Notes: generated by a model from the letters alone, not told the origin. DNA of 64,000 nt from Cerasicoccus arenae (GCF_014651635.1 NZ_BMXG01000004.1:1-64000); one strand, 5' to 3'. Numbered from the stretch's first letter, positions 53,263 through 61,605 are shown. Translations and numbers: made by a program.

Positions 53263-54054
53263 ATGTTGTGCGCGGATAAAGTTTCATTCTCCTATGGCCG
53301 CCGAACGGTGGTCGACAACGTCTCACTGGCGGTCGAGCCGGGCAAGGTGATTGCGATCCTTGGGCCCAATGGCGCGGGGAAAACCTCGCTTTTTCGACTG
53401 TTGAGTGGGGGGGAGGAACCGGAGGAAGGCACGGTGACTTTGGATGGCAAGCCACTTAAGTCATTTGCTGCTGAGGCGTTGGCGCGCCGCCGCTCAGTGC
53501 TGCCACAGACATCCCAGTTGGGCTTTAATTTTACCGTCCGCGAAGTTGTGGAAATGGGACGCCTGCCGCATGCCCGTGTGGACAAATCCGTCGATGAGGA
53601 GGCCGTCGTCGAGCAGGCGATGGCCCAAGCGGATATTGGCAATTTTGCGGAGCGGCATTTTTTGAGCCTGTCGGGGGGGGAGCGTCAACGCGTCCATCTG
53701 GCGCGTTGCTTGGCACAGGTTTGGCCGGGGGACAGTACGCCTGCTGAAAGCCGCTATTTACTGCTTGATGAGCCTACGAACAACCTCGATATTTCACACC
53801 AGCACACGTGTTTGCGTGAGGCGCGCCTGTTAGCGACGAAGGGCGTGGGGGTAGCCTGTATCCTGCACGATTTCAATCTCGCGCTGGCTTACGCTGACAC
53901 CTGCGTGGTGCTATTCGACGGGATGGTGCGGGCGAGCGGAACGGTGGCCACAGCACTGACCGCCGAAGTTATCAGCGACGTGTTTGGCGTCGAAGCAACG
54001 ATGATTGAGCACGAAGGCCAGCGGGTGCTGGTGACGCTGGCCAGGCCGGACTAA
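53263..54054 (+). CDS. hmuV: heme ABC transporter ATP-binding protein
   Basis: The 263-aa ATPase has Walker A GPNGAGKT at 34-41, signature LSGGERQRVHLARCLAQV, Walker B LLLDEPTNNLDISHQHTC and the switch His in CILHDFNLALAYADTCVV. The HmuV-type REVVEMGRLPHAR block is present. It powers heme import through HmuU. The LSGGERQ codons include a run of eight G (53673-53680), so a one-base slip here would abolish the transporter. Its last four bases overlap the convergent moeB-like gene, with no terminator between them. Confidence 0.95.
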   Translation: MLCADKVSFSYGRRTVVDNVSLAVEPGKVIAILGPNGAGKTSLFRLLSGGEEPEEGTVTLDGKPLKSFAAEALARRRSVLPQTSQLGFNFTVREVVEMGRLPHARVDKSVDEEAVVEQAMAQADIGNFAERHFLSLSGGERQRVHLARCLAQVWPGDSTPAESRYLLLDEPTNNLDISHQHTCLREARLLATKGVGVACILHDFNLALAYADTCVVLFDGMVRASGTVATALTAEVISDVFGVEATMIEHEGQRVLVTLARPD

Positions 54055-55196
54055 TATCGCGCTAGCTCGGGGTTGATTTCGCGTGACCAAGCGTCGATGC
54101 CACCCCGGATGCTAACGGCACCATCTAGGCCCTTGGAACGGAGGAATTCTGTGGCACGAAGGCTGCGCATGCCGTGGTGACAATAGACGAGCAGGGGGGC
54201 CTTTGCGTCGAGCGCTTCCCAACGGAGCGGTAGCTCACCCAAGGGGATTTCAATTGCCCCGTCAATCTTGGCGATCGCGACTTCGAAATCCTCGCGGACA
54301 TCGAGGAAGAGAGGGGGGGGGGCTTGTTGTAATTGGGCGTGTGCTTCTTGAACGGATATTTCCATGGGGATTTCTTCTGACGTGGTATCGGGTGCAGCGC
54401 AAGACCACTCGTAGTTTTCTGGGCGAATGTCTGTGATGCTAGGCGTGTGGCCGCAGAGAGGGCATTGGGGGTCTGGCTTGAGCTTGAGCGTTCGGTGGCG
54501 TTGGGCAAGGGAGTCTATGACAAGTAACCGGCCCATAAGGCTTTCGCCAACATTGATCAATCGCTTGATCGACTCCATGGCCTGATTACTACCAACAACG
54601 CCACACAATGCGCCAAAGACGCCAGCTTCCTCGCAATTGGGGACCGTGCCTGGCTCTGGCATCTGTGGAAACAGACAACGATAGCAGGGGCCACCTGCGC
54701 AGGGTTCAAAGATCGATACCTGGCCCTCAAACTGGAAAATGCTGCCGTAGACCAGTGGTTTACCCGCAAAAAAAGCGGCGTCGTTGACCAGGTAGCGGGT
54801 GGGGAAATTATCGGAGCCATCGAGCACCAAATCATACTGGCTGATCAGGTCGACGGCGTTGTCCACGGTGATTCCTTCAGGGTGGCGGATTAGCTCGATT
54901 TTGGGGTTAATCGCGCGCAGGCTTTCAATGCCGGAGTCGAGCTTTTTGCGGCCCGAATCGGTGTCGCCATGAAGAATCTGTCGTTGCAGGTTATGCGGCT
55001 CCACGACATCGAAATCAGCCAGACCGAGGGTGCCTAGGCCAGCGGCGGCGAGATAGAGCGAAGCAGGGCTGCCGAGCCCGCCTAATCCGATGATAAGCAC
55101 ACGCGCGGTGGCCAGCTTTTCCTGTCCAGGTAAGCCGACCTGCGGCAAACGAATGTGCCGGGAATAGCGGGAAATTTCTTCGGGAGTGAGCGACAT
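54051..55196 (-). CDS. moeB: MoeB/ThiF-type adenylyltransferase fused to a rhodanese domain
   Basis: About 381 aa from ATG 55196 (MSLTPEEISRYSRHIRLPQV). The E1-like domain (about 1-255) has the GxGGxG nucleotide site at 38-43, NLQRQILHGDTDSGRKK, DGSDNFPTRYLVNDA and zinc Cys pairs (CYRCLFP and CPLCG). The rhodanese domain (about 280-381) has a persulfide-type loop CHHGMRSLRA with Cys339. Such fusions adenylate the C-terminus of a ubiquitin-like sulfur carrier (MoaD, ThiS, CysO) and pass sulfur to it. The partner carrier is not in the window, so molybdopterin, thiamine or tRNA thiolation remain possible. A ten-C run (54313-54322, coding strand) sits at PPP. Confidence 0.92.
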   Translation of the reverse strand: MSLTPEEISRYSRHIRLPQVGLPGQEKLATARVLIIGLGGLGSPASLYLAAAGLGTLGLADFDVVEPHNLQRQILHGDTDSGRKKLDSGIESLRAINPKIELIRHPEGITVDNAVDLISQYDLVLDGSDNFPTRYLVNDAAFFAGKPLVYGSIFQFEGQVSIFEPCAGGPCYRCLFPQMPEPGTVPNCEEAGVFGALCGVVGSNQAMESIKRLINVGESLMGRLLVIDSLAQRHRTLKLKPDPQCPLCGHTPSITDIRPENYEWSCAAPDTTSEEIPMEISVQEAHAQLQQAPPPLFLDVREDFEVAIAKIDGAIEIPLGELPLRWEALDAKAPLLVYCHHGMRSLRATEFLRSKGLDGAVSIRGGIDAWSREINPELARY

Positions 55197-55223
55197 GCCC
55201 ACCAGTCAAGCGGGGCAGGGAGC

Positions 55224-55249
55224 GAGGTTAAAGATTAAAGTTTGGAGGT
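55224..55249. repeat. GGTTAAAG-type intergenic repeat, second locus
   Basis: GAGGTTAAAGATTAAAGTTT and six more bases match, with a short gap, the reverse complement of the tail of the repeat after lpdA (3621-3655). Both lie in intergenic gaps. Confidence 0.4.
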
Positions 55250-55311
55250 CAAAACGGACGGTAAAATCGGTGCAGGCTTAGTTGCTGTGAATGGCATACT
55301 AAGCACTCGAT

Positions 55312-56007
55312 TTACCACTTGTATTTCTCGCGCAGGCTAGTGGGTTCGGAGTAGTCCAGCAGTTCCAAATCTCCCTTAAAAACCTTCAAGTGAATACCTT
55401 CCAGTTTATCTTTAGACGCACGGTCACCGCTGTTGGTGAAGACCCAGCCACCGTCGAGCTTGGATTCTTGCATCTTGGCTTTATCGGTTTCCACTACAAC
55501 GGTTTTGCGTGGGCCGATGAGCTTGATCTTCAAATCGCCAGAGGTCTTATCGGTTTGGCCTTCGCTTCTTTTTTGGGCGGCGATTGTATCGTCAAAGACG
55601 AAAAAACGATATTCGACACGAATGTCGTCTAAGATGAGGTCGCTCTTGTTTTCAATGCTCAGCTTATAAAATCCCTCCCAATTATAGTAGGTCATCGGCT
55701 CTCGATCAGTCTTTTCCTTACGCGTGCCGTCTTCCTTAGCTCCGATTTTGAATAGGCGGTCGTTTTTTGCCAAGTGAAGCAGCATCCATTCATCAAGAAA
55801 TTCCTGATCGGCCTTGGCAAAAATATCGGTGGAGACATTAAACTCCTGGCCATCTTCCCGCTGGATACGGACTTGATTGCCAATGACGCTGACGGGCTTA
55901 GCCTGCATGACACGCCCAGCCTTGTCGGTGAAATCTCGATAGTCGTCGGCAGCCCACAAAGACATGCACAACAGGAGTAGAGTGAAGTTAATAATGATAG
56001 CGCGCAT
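55312..56007 (-). CDS. exported protein with SHD1-like N-terminal domain
   Basis: The 231-aa protein has a signal peptide (MRAIIINFTLLLLCMSLWA). The mature N-terminus, YRDFTDKAGRVMQAKPVSVI then VRIQREDGQEFNVSTDIFAK, matches the SLA1-homology-1-like module (a strand pair around DxxGR, then an EDGQ turn, then a DQEFL helix) that is common in Planctomycetota and Verrucomicrobiota exported proteins. The rest (about 100-231) is beta-rich, with YYNWEGFYKLSIENKSDLIL and KTVVVETDKAKMQESKLDGG, possibly an immunoglobulin-like fold. Its function is unknown. It stands alone upstream of the palindrome region. Confidence 0.75.
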   Translation of the reverse strand: MRAIIINFTLLLLCMSLWAADDYRDFTDKAGRVMQAKPVSVIGNQVRIQREDGQEFNVSTDIFAKADQEFLDEWMLLHLAKNDRLFKIGAKEDGTRKEKTDREPMTYYNWEGFYKLSIENKSDLILDDIRVEYRFFVFDDTIAAQKRSEGQTDKTSGDLKIKLIGPRKTVVVETDKAKMQESKLDGGWVFTNSGDRASKDKLEGIHLKVFKGDLELLDYSEPTSLREKYKW

Positions 56008-56354
56008 GGTATATTGTATCTTCCGACTGATAGTCTGTTTGGCAATCCTATAGTTCCAATAAACAGTCCATCGAACACTTCAGTGTGGTGAGAGCAAAGT
56101 GCCGAACATTGTTGTCGAGGCTCTTTTTTCGGTTGGACTTTATCCAAAGGTGGAGCCCGGTGTCCCGACCGGGCCGTTTCATCCAACTGACGGTGAGGTA
56201 ACGCATGCCCGGTCGGGACACCGGGCTCCACCTTTGGAGTGACCAGTATGAAGCTTACTTTAAACTCGGGGCGCTGGTTATCCAAATCGTCACAATTCTG
56301 CCATTTGGCGGGAAATGGTTGAATTCGTCCACCGCTTGACCATGCTAGCCCGCC
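56008..56354. other. intergenic region holding a 94-bp palindrome
   Basis: The gap between two divergent genes contains no credible gene. Its main content is the inverted repeat at 56144-56237. Neither side of it shows a clean sigma-70 promoter. Confidence 0.5.
56144..56237. repeat. perfect 31-bp inverted repeat with 32-bp loop
   Basis: The left arm 56144-56174 starts CCAAAGGTGGAGCCCGGTGT, and the right arm 56207-56237 is its exact reverse complement. GTCCCGACC and GGTCGGGAC lie near the arm ends. Such a long, perfect palindrome is not a terminator, since no T-tract follows. It resembles a REP or MITE element. No second copy was found in the window. Confidence 0.85.
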
Positions 56355-57446
56355 ATGCCCGAAAAATTTGTTGTCATTATGGCTGGGGGGCGCGGTGAGC
56401 GCTTCTGGCCGCAGAGTCGTTTACGCCGTCCCAAGCACCTGCTGCCTATCGTAGGGGATAAGCCTATGCTCACGCAGACCGTGGAGCGTCTGGAAGGCCT
56501 TGCGCCAGCAAAGAATATTTTGATTATCACCAACGCCGAACAGCGCGATGCCGTGGTCGAGGTTTGCCCAATGCTGCCGCCGGAAAATGTGATTGCCGAG
56601 CCAGTGGGCCGCGACACCGCCCCTGCCGTTGGTTTGGCGATGGAACTGGTTCGCGCACGCGATCCCGAAGGTGTTTTTGCGATGCTGCCAGCCGACCACG
56701 TAATCCACGATGCCGAGGGTTTCCGCCGGGTGTTGAGTGCCGCTTTCGAAGCTGCCGCCAAAGAGCCGGTGTTGGTGACGATTGGAGTGGAGCCGGAGTT
56801 TCCCGCGACTGGCTTTGGCTACGTGCACAAGGGCGAGCAGTACAGTGAGATCGACGGCCTGCCCGTGTTCCGCGTCCAGCGCTTTGTTGAAAAGCCTGAT
56901 TTGGAAACCGCGAAGTCATACGTCGAGTCCGGCGAATATTACTGGAACGCCGGCATGTTCGTGTGGACGGTGCCCACCGTTGACGCAGCCTTTGCCGCGC
57001 ACTCGCCCACGCTGCACACGGCTTTGGGCAAGATCAAGGATGCCCTTGCAGCCAAGGAATCCATCGTCGAAATCCTTGCACGCGAATATCCGACCTTGGA
57101 CAAAATCTCCATCGACTTCGCCCTCATGGAAAAGGCCGATAACGTCGTGACCATGCCCTCGGCTTTCGACTGGGACGACGTGGGCGAATGGCCCGCGGTT
57201 TCGCGTCACCACAAGCAGGACGCCGCTGGCAATGTAATCAAGGGTGCTGGCTGGGTAGAGCAGGGCAGCGGTAACATCGTCTTCAGCGAAAATGACGGGC
57301 ACCTGTTGGCGCTCGTTGGCGTGGACGACATGATCGTGGTCCGCACTGCGGATGCGACCCTCGTCTGTCCGAAATCCAAGGCCCAGGAAATCAAGAAGCT
57401 GGTCAAGGAACTCGGCGCTCACGAGACCTGGAAAAAACTGATGTGA
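56355..57446 (+). CDS. manC: mannose-1-phosphate guanylyltransferase
   Basis: The 363-aa enzyme makes GDP-mannose from mannose-1-phosphate and GTP for cell-surface polysaccharides. The N-terminal nucleotide motif is MAGGRGERFWPQSRLRRPKH. The family blocks ADHVIHDAEGFRRVL, GFGYVHKGEQY, RFVEKPDLETA, YYWNAGMFVW, SIDFALMEKADNV and FDWDDVGEWPAVSRH follow. The length corresponds to the guanylyltransferase domain alone, without the C-terminal isomerase domain of bifunctional ManC. It is downstream of the palindrome and just left of the inverted-repeat cassette. Confidence 0.95.
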   Translation: MPEKFVVIMAGGRGERFWPQSRLRRPKHLLPIVGDKPMLTQTVERLEGLAPAKNILIITNAEQRDAVVEVCPMLPPENVIAEPVGRDTAPAVGLAMELVRARDPEGVFAMLPADHVIHDAEGFRRVLSAAFEAAAKEPVLVTIGVEPEFPATGFGYVHKGEQYSEIDGLPVFRVQRFVEKPDLETAKSYVESGEYYWNAGMFVWTVPTVDAAFAAHSPTLHTALGKIKDALAAKESIVEILAREYPTLDKISIDFALMEKADNVVTMPSAFDWDDVGEWPAVSRHHKQDAAGNVIKGAGWVEQGSGNIVFSENDGHLLALVGVDDMIVVRTADATLVCPKSKAQEIKKLVKELGAHETWKKLM

Positions 57447-57454
57447 GGACGCCG

Positions 57455-57491
57455 TTTTTTTAGCCACGGATGAACGCGGATGTGCACGGAT
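57455..57491. repeat. left inverted repeat arm of the cassette
   Basis: The arm starts with seven T then AGCCACGGATGAACGCGGAT and continues to CACGGAT. Strings of the CACGGATGAACGCGGATG type are common dispersed repeats in bacterial genomes. Confidence 0.75.
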
Positions 57492-57663
57492 GATTTTTCT
57501 CGGAGCGTCGCAAACTCCTAGGCTTCATCTTGGATGGCTTACTGGTAAGTTTTCATGTGTGATCAATCACACTGTTCTGCAAGAGATTCGACTGTGGTTT
57601 TTCAAGAACCTGGAATTTTCCTTTTTTGTTTAGAAATAACTTTCAAAGTTTCATGTCTTTCAC

Positions 57664-57885
57664 ATGAATAAAAAGAGCAATAAGGAGCTGTATGAAAATC
57701 TAAAAGCTAAAACTGATTTGGAACTTAGAGAGTTGGTTTATACGAAAAACAGCTTTGTCCCCGAGCATTACGTTGCTGTTGAAATTCTTGAAAAGAGAAA
57801 GTTTTGGAAGGGTTTTTTGACTTATGGAATTGTGGCTTGGTTAGCCTTGGTGCTTTCAATATTCAATCTTTGGTTACAGTTATAG
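57664..57885 (+). CDS. small single-span membrane protein inside an inverted-repeat cassette
   Basis: 73 aa. A charged N-terminal region (residues 1-48, MNKKSNKELYENLKAKTDLE) is predicted helical and contains LRELVYTKNSFVPEHYVAVE. One hydrophobic helix follows at about 51-70 (FLTYGIVAWLALVLSIFNLW) with a very short tail. The positive-inside rule places the N-terminus in the cytoplasm. The gene is AT-rich, unlike manC and ruvX, and its start at 57664 is well placed, 173 bases inside the left arm. I recognise no family. It could be a cargo gene of a mobile cassette, such as a small toxin or a membrane anchor. Confidence 0.6.
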   Translation: MNKKSNKELYENLKAKTDLELRELVYTKNSFVPEHYVAVEILEKRKFWKGFLTYGIVAWLALVLSIFNLWLQL

Positions 57886-57959
57886 TGAGGCACACAACAA
57901 ACTAGTATAGGCGAGGGCTAACAACGCGCCTACCTCGACGTTCTATAGCGACTGTTTCT

Positions 57960-57996
57960 ATCCGTGCTCATCCGCGTTCATCCGTGGCTAAAAAAA
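57960..57996. repeat. right inverted repeat arm of the cassette
   Basis: Reverse complement of the left arm at 57455-57491 with one difference (A for T in the GATG-TGCACGG part). It ends seven bases before the ruvX start. Confidence 0.75.
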
Positions 57997-58003
57997 TTAA
58001 CTC

Positions 58004-58480
58004 ATGAACTACCTTGGTATTGATTACGGTGAAAAGCGCATTGGCCTGAGTACGGGCGATGATGATGTGCGCCTTGCGGTGCCGATCCCTGCCGCCGTTG
58101 AGCCGACGCGGGAGGCGCGGGTGGCCCACATTGCCAAGGAAATTCAGCAGCGGCGCATTGGCTCGTTGGTCGTTGGGTATCCGTATAATATGGATGGCTC
58201 AGTCGGCTTTAAGGCCAAGGAAGTGGACGCTTTTATTGCGGAGCTGGAAGCAAAGTTTGGCCTGCCAATTCATCGCACCGACGAGCGGCTGACTTCACAG
58301 GCGGCGGAGGCGCAGATGCGGTCGAACAAACCGAAGAAAAGCCGTTCCAAGGTGTCCGTGAAGGCCAAGCAGGAGGAGCGCCGCAGCGGTAATCTGGATT
58401 CGCGGGCTGCGGCATTGATTTTGCAGGATTATCTGGATGGCGGCATTACACCGCTGTTCATCGATGACGACGACGAATGA
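58004..58480 (+). CDS. ruvX: Holliday junction resolvase RuvX (YqgF)
   Basis: The 158-aa RNase H-fold protein starts at ATG 58004 with NYLGIDYGEKRIGLSTGDDD, where Asp7 is a catalytic acid. The family blocks SLVVGYPYNMDGSVGFKAKE and FGLPIHRTDERLTSQAAEA follow, and the C-terminal Asp lies in DSRAAALILQDYLDG. YqgF-type proteins process the 5' end of pre-16S rRNA or resolve junctions; the role in rRNA maturation is the better supported one. A basic insert (KPKKSRSKVSVKAKQEERR) lengthens the C-terminal part. Its promoter probably lies in or past the right cassette arm. Confidence 0.93.
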   Translation: MNYLGIDYGEKRIGLSTGDDDVRLAVPIPAAVEPTREARVAHIAKEIQQRRIGSLVVGYPYNMDGSVGFKAKEVDAFIAELEAKFGLPIHRTDERLTSQAAEAQMRSNKPKKSRSKVSVKAKQEERRSGNLDSRAAALILQDYLDGGITPLFIDDDDE

Positions 58481-58505
58481 CCTATTCGTAATCGCGCGAT
58501 AAGGG

Positions 58506-59198
58506 CTATTGCACTGAGAGCTGATCCATCAGTTGTTGGATGCGGAGGGCTTCGTCCCAATGGCCGCTGTCATGGTTGAGCGGTTGACCAAAACTACGGG
58601 CAAGGTCGACGCCCATCACTTGATTACCATGGTAGTTGACGTGAAAGGCGTCGATCATGAGCGGCAGGTAAATTTCTGGATGCTTTAGGCGCAGCGGAGT
58701 CCAGCGTGCGAAGTGATCGATGAGTGCGGAGTCGGTGTCGGCCGCAACGCGACGCACGATGTCCATGAAGGCTTCGAACTTTACGTAGTGCTCGCTGCCA
58801 TCGGAATTGACGGCGTAATAGGTTTGAAAAATGACCCGCGTGTCCATCGCGGTAAAGCGACGATGTAATTCCTTCAAATTTCCCTCGAATTCAGAGGCGT
58901 CCATTTCCTTGGCGGGGTTGCTGTCGTTGCCGCCAATGGTGATGAAGACGGCGTGCGGTTGATAAAAGGCGGCGTCTTGCTCGAAGCGGGCAAGCAGTTC
59001 ACGCGTGGTTTCACCGCCGATGCCTGTATTGATAAAGCGATGCGGGCGCCCATAACCTTGTTGAATGGCGAGGTCGAGGCAGTCAAACCAGTGCATGCCG
59101 GGTAGGCGGCGTTCGGTGTTGGACGAGCCGAAAGCAAGCAGACGGGTGAGCTTGTTGCGGGCAAAGCGTTTCGTGAGCCATTCAATGTGGGGATGCAT
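58506..59198 (-). CDS. SGNH/GDSL hydrolase family protein
   Basis: About 230 aa from ATG 59198 (MHPHIEWLTKRFARNKLTRL); 14 codons upstream at 59240 are less likely. Block I reads LAFGSSNTERRLPG, with Ser26 as the nucleophile in place of the usual GDSL. The Gly of block II is in NTGIGGETTRELLARF, block III is FITIGGNDSNPAKEMD, and the Asp-His of block V is in MIDAFHVNYHGNQVMGV. The enzyme is a cytoplasmic esterase or lipase-like hydrolase, since there is no signal peptide. The substrate is unknown. It is divergent from the symporter gene. Confidence 0.88.
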   Translation of the reverse strand: MHPHIEWLTKRFARNKLTRLLAFGSSNTERRLPGMHWFDCLDLAIQQGYGRPHRFINTGIGGETTRELLARFEQDAAFYQPHAVFITIGGNDSNPAKEMDASEFEGNLKELHRRFTAMDTRVIFQTYYAVNSDGSEHYVKFEAFMDIVRRVAADTDSALIDHFARWTPLRLKHPEIYLPLMIDAFHVNYHGNQVMGVDLARSFGQPLNHDSGHWDEALRIQQLMDQLSVQ

Positions 59199-59260
59199 GG
59201 CTATTGATAATCTCAAAACGTCATTGTCGAACAAGCGCAATCCGCGTTAAATGACTCCCA

Positions 59261-60862
59261 ATGGGAATTAATGAAGGTAATCTCGGACCACTGGACTGGA
59301 TCATAATTTTCGGTTATATGGTTGGGCTGATTGCCATGAGCGCTTGGCTTTCCCGGGGGCAACATACCGGAAAAGACTACTACCTTGGCAGTAATTCTAG
59401 CGGCCCATGGGCGATCGCGCTGTCGACGATGGCAACGCAGTGCTCGACGAATAGCCTGCTTGGCGTGCCGGCGTTTGTGGCGTTTTCGGGCGGGCTTGTC
59501 TGGCTGCAATACGAGCTGGGTGTGCCCTTTGCGATGATTGCGCTGATCCTGCTGATTATGCCGATTTTGCGCGGGATGAACTTGATCTCGGTTTACCAAT
59601 ACGTGGAGGATCGGTTCAGTTTGAACGCCCGGTTGCTGTTGTCTGCGCTGTTTTTGATACTGCGCGCGTTTGCGACCGGAGTGACGATTTACGGGGTCGG
59701 CCTGACGATTGCCAAGGTGCTCAACGTGGATTTTTTCATGGCCGTGTTGATCTTGATGATCGCGACAATTGTCTACGATTTTCTGGGCGGAATGAAGGCC
59801 GTGATTTGGTCGGACGTGATTCAGATAATCCTGATCTTCGGCTCCATTATCGCGGCGGTTTTTGTGGCGGTGCACATCAATGGCGGCATATCCGGCACCT
59901 TGGCGGCGTTTCCTCCCGAGCGGATGAAGGCGATCGATTTTAAAGGGACTGGCTTGGGCGACGGGCAAACGTATTCTTTTTGGCCAATGCTCATTGGCGG
60001 CTTTTTCCTTTATGTGGCCTACTACGGCTGCGATCAGACTCAGGCTCAGCGTAGTCTGTCTACACGAAATGTGGGCGAGACGAACCAAGCCTTGTTCATC
60101 GGCGGGCTGTTGCGTTTTCCGTTGGTGTTGAGCTACTGTCTGCTCGGCGTGGCGATTGGTGCCCACGCGGCGATTTATCCGGAATTTGTCGACACGCTCC
60201 AACTCCATGTCGACGCCAAGGGCGAGCCGGAGTGGAACCTCGCGCTGCCAGTGTTCGTGCTCCAGCATTTTCCCACGGGCTTGATCGGTGTGGTGATGGT
60301 GGGCATCCTCGGGGCAGCGATGTCTTCCTTGGATTCGACGCTCAATTCGATGAGTGCGGTGACGATGCAAGACTTTGTCCACCGGCTAAAGAAAAAGCCG
60401 CTGAGCGACCGTCAGGAGCTTTACTTGTCCAAGGCGACGACGGTTCTCTGGGGCTTGCTGTGCCTGGCTTTTTCATTTTATGTCGGCGGAATCGCGACTA
60501 CGGTTGTTGAGTCAGTGAACAAGATTGGCTCGCTGCTCAATGGCCCGCTGCTGGCCTTGTTTACAATGGGGCTGCTAACGCGTTTCATCGGGGCTCGCGC
60601 GGTGATTGCGGGGCTGCTGCTCGGATTGACGGGAAATGCTCTGCTTTGGCTTTTTGCACCGGGCGTATCCTGGCTCTGGTGGAATGTTTTCGGCTTCATT
60701 GTGGCTTGGGTGGTCGGCTTGGGGGTGGCGCTCATTGATCGGCAGCCCGTCCGAGAGATACCTGGTGCGGTGCATGTAAAGCCTTCGGCGAAGACTTGGC
60801 GCAGCGTCGCGATCCTTGCCGCCTACGGCGTGCTGATTGGCGTTGGCCTTGCGTTCATGTAG
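59261..60862 (+). CDS. sodium:solute symporter family protein
   Basis: The 533-aa protein has the SSS pattern of 13 or so membrane spans. The start at 59261 is MGINEGNLGPLDWIIIFGYM. The family block GRQHTGKDYYLGSNSSGPWA is seen here as SRGQHTGKDYYLG, followed by STMATQCSTNSLLGVPAFVA and later GAAMSSLDSTLNSMSAVTMQD, the sodium-site block. Substrates in the family include sugars, amino acids, sialic acid and myo-inositol. The sodium dependence suits a marine host. The substrate cannot be assigned; no catabolic genes are next to it. Confidence 0.93.
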   Translation: MGINEGNLGPLDWIIIFGYMVGLIAMSAWLSRGQHTGKDYYLGSNSSGPWAIALSTMATQCSTNSLLGVPAFVAFSGGLVWLQYELGVPFAMIALILLIMPILRGMNLISVYQYVEDRFSLNARLLLSALFLILRAFATGVTIYGVGLTIAKVLNVDFFMAVLILMIATIVYDFLGGMKAVIWSDVIQIILIFGSIIAAVFVAVHINGGISGTLAAFPPERMKAIDFKGTGLGDGQTYSFWPMLIGGFFLYVAYYGCDQTQAQRSLSTRNVGETNQALFIGGLLRFPLVLSYCLLGVAIGAHAAIYPEFVDTLQLHVDAKGEPEWNLALPVFVLQHFPTGLIGVVMVGILGAAMSSLDSTLNSMSAVTMQDFVHRLKKKPLSDRQELYLSKATTVLWGLLCLAFSFYVGGIATTVVESVNKIGSLLNGPLLALFTMGLLTRFIGARAVIAGLLLGLTGNALLWLFAPGVSWLWWNVFGFIVAWVVGLGVALIDRQPVREIPGAVHVKPSAKTWRSVAILAAYGVLIGVGLAFM

Positions 60863-60933
60863 GGGGGGCGTGTTGGAATCACCTTGCGATATGGAAGCAA
60901 CTTCGTTGCCTTGGTCTGGGCTAAAAGATAGAA

Positions 60934-61605
60934 ATGGAAAGCTCGAAAATCATGCAACGCAACGTTCAACCGGAAATCCTGGATTCGTTGGCGCATGACG
61001 ATCCGCAAGCTTTGGCCAATCGGAGGGATCTGCGTTTGATCAACGCTCTGTTAAGGAATCCAGATTGGTTTGCCCGCTGTGTTTTTCCCGCGCTGAGTCC
61101 CAAAGATCGCGTGATGGAGCTCGGTGCTGGAGAAGGCGTGATCGGCATGAGGCTTGCCCGTGAAATGGGCCCAGACGCCGTCGATTATGTCGCCATTGAT
61201 TTAGCGCCGCCGCCGTCATCTTGGCCAGATCGCTTTTCGTGGCGTCGAGTTGACTGCTTGAGTCTACCGGACTTTAATAACCTTGATGCCCTCTGGGGGA
61301 ACATGATCCTGCACCAATTCCAAGATGACCAGCTCCGTGCGCTTGGAGAAAAAATCGAGCGTTCGCGTCTGCGTTTGCTGTCTTTTGTCGAGCCTGCCCG
61401 CTATCGGCTACATCTTTGGCAATTGTGTGCATTGGGGCCGCTAATTTGCGCCGTGTCGCGCCATGACGGCGCGGTCAGCGTGCGTGCGGGCTTCCGGGAC
61501 CACGAGCTGCCAGCGCTTTTGGGCCTTGGACCGGACTGGCGGATTTCTATTCGACACACTTTTCTTGGCGGATACCGGATGTTGGCGGAGCGTCCGCAAG
61601 CATGA
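60934..61605 (+). CDS. SAM-dependent methyltransferase, polyketide-cluster type
   Basis: The 223-aa class I methyltransferase has motif I in VMELGAGEGVIGMRLAREMG and motif II-like YVAIDLAPPPSSWPDRF. The N-terminal 60 residues (helical) carry DDPQALANRRDLRLINALLR. Members in this setting methylate a phenolic polyketide or quinone precursor, but no target is proven. Its stop overlaps the FAD oxidoreductase start as ATGA. This is the first gene of a three-gene operon with the type III polyketide synthase, which indicates a tailoring role. Confidence 0.9.
   Translation: MESSKIMQRNVQPEILDSLAHDDPQALANRRDLRLINALLRNPDWFARCVFPALSPKDRVMELGAGEGVIGMRLAREMGPDAVDYVAIDLAPPPSSWPDRFSWRRVDCLSLPDFNNLDALWGNMILHQFQDDQLRALGEKIERSRLRLLSFVEPARYRLHLWQLCALGPLICAVSRHDGAVSVRAGFRDHELPALLGLGPDWRISIRHTFLGGYRMLAERPQA

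Larger units (their letters stand above)
57455..57996. mobile_element. putative 542-bp inverted-repeat-bounded cassette with one small gene
   Basis: Two 37-bp arms in opposite orientation, one mismatch apart, bound a segment whose only gene is the 73-aa membrane protein at 57664. It fills nearly the whole gap between manC and ruvX, leaving eight or fewer bases on each side. No transposase and no obvious target-site duplication are visible, so it would be non-autonomous if mobile. The inner sequence is AT-richer than the neighbours. Confidence 0.5.
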
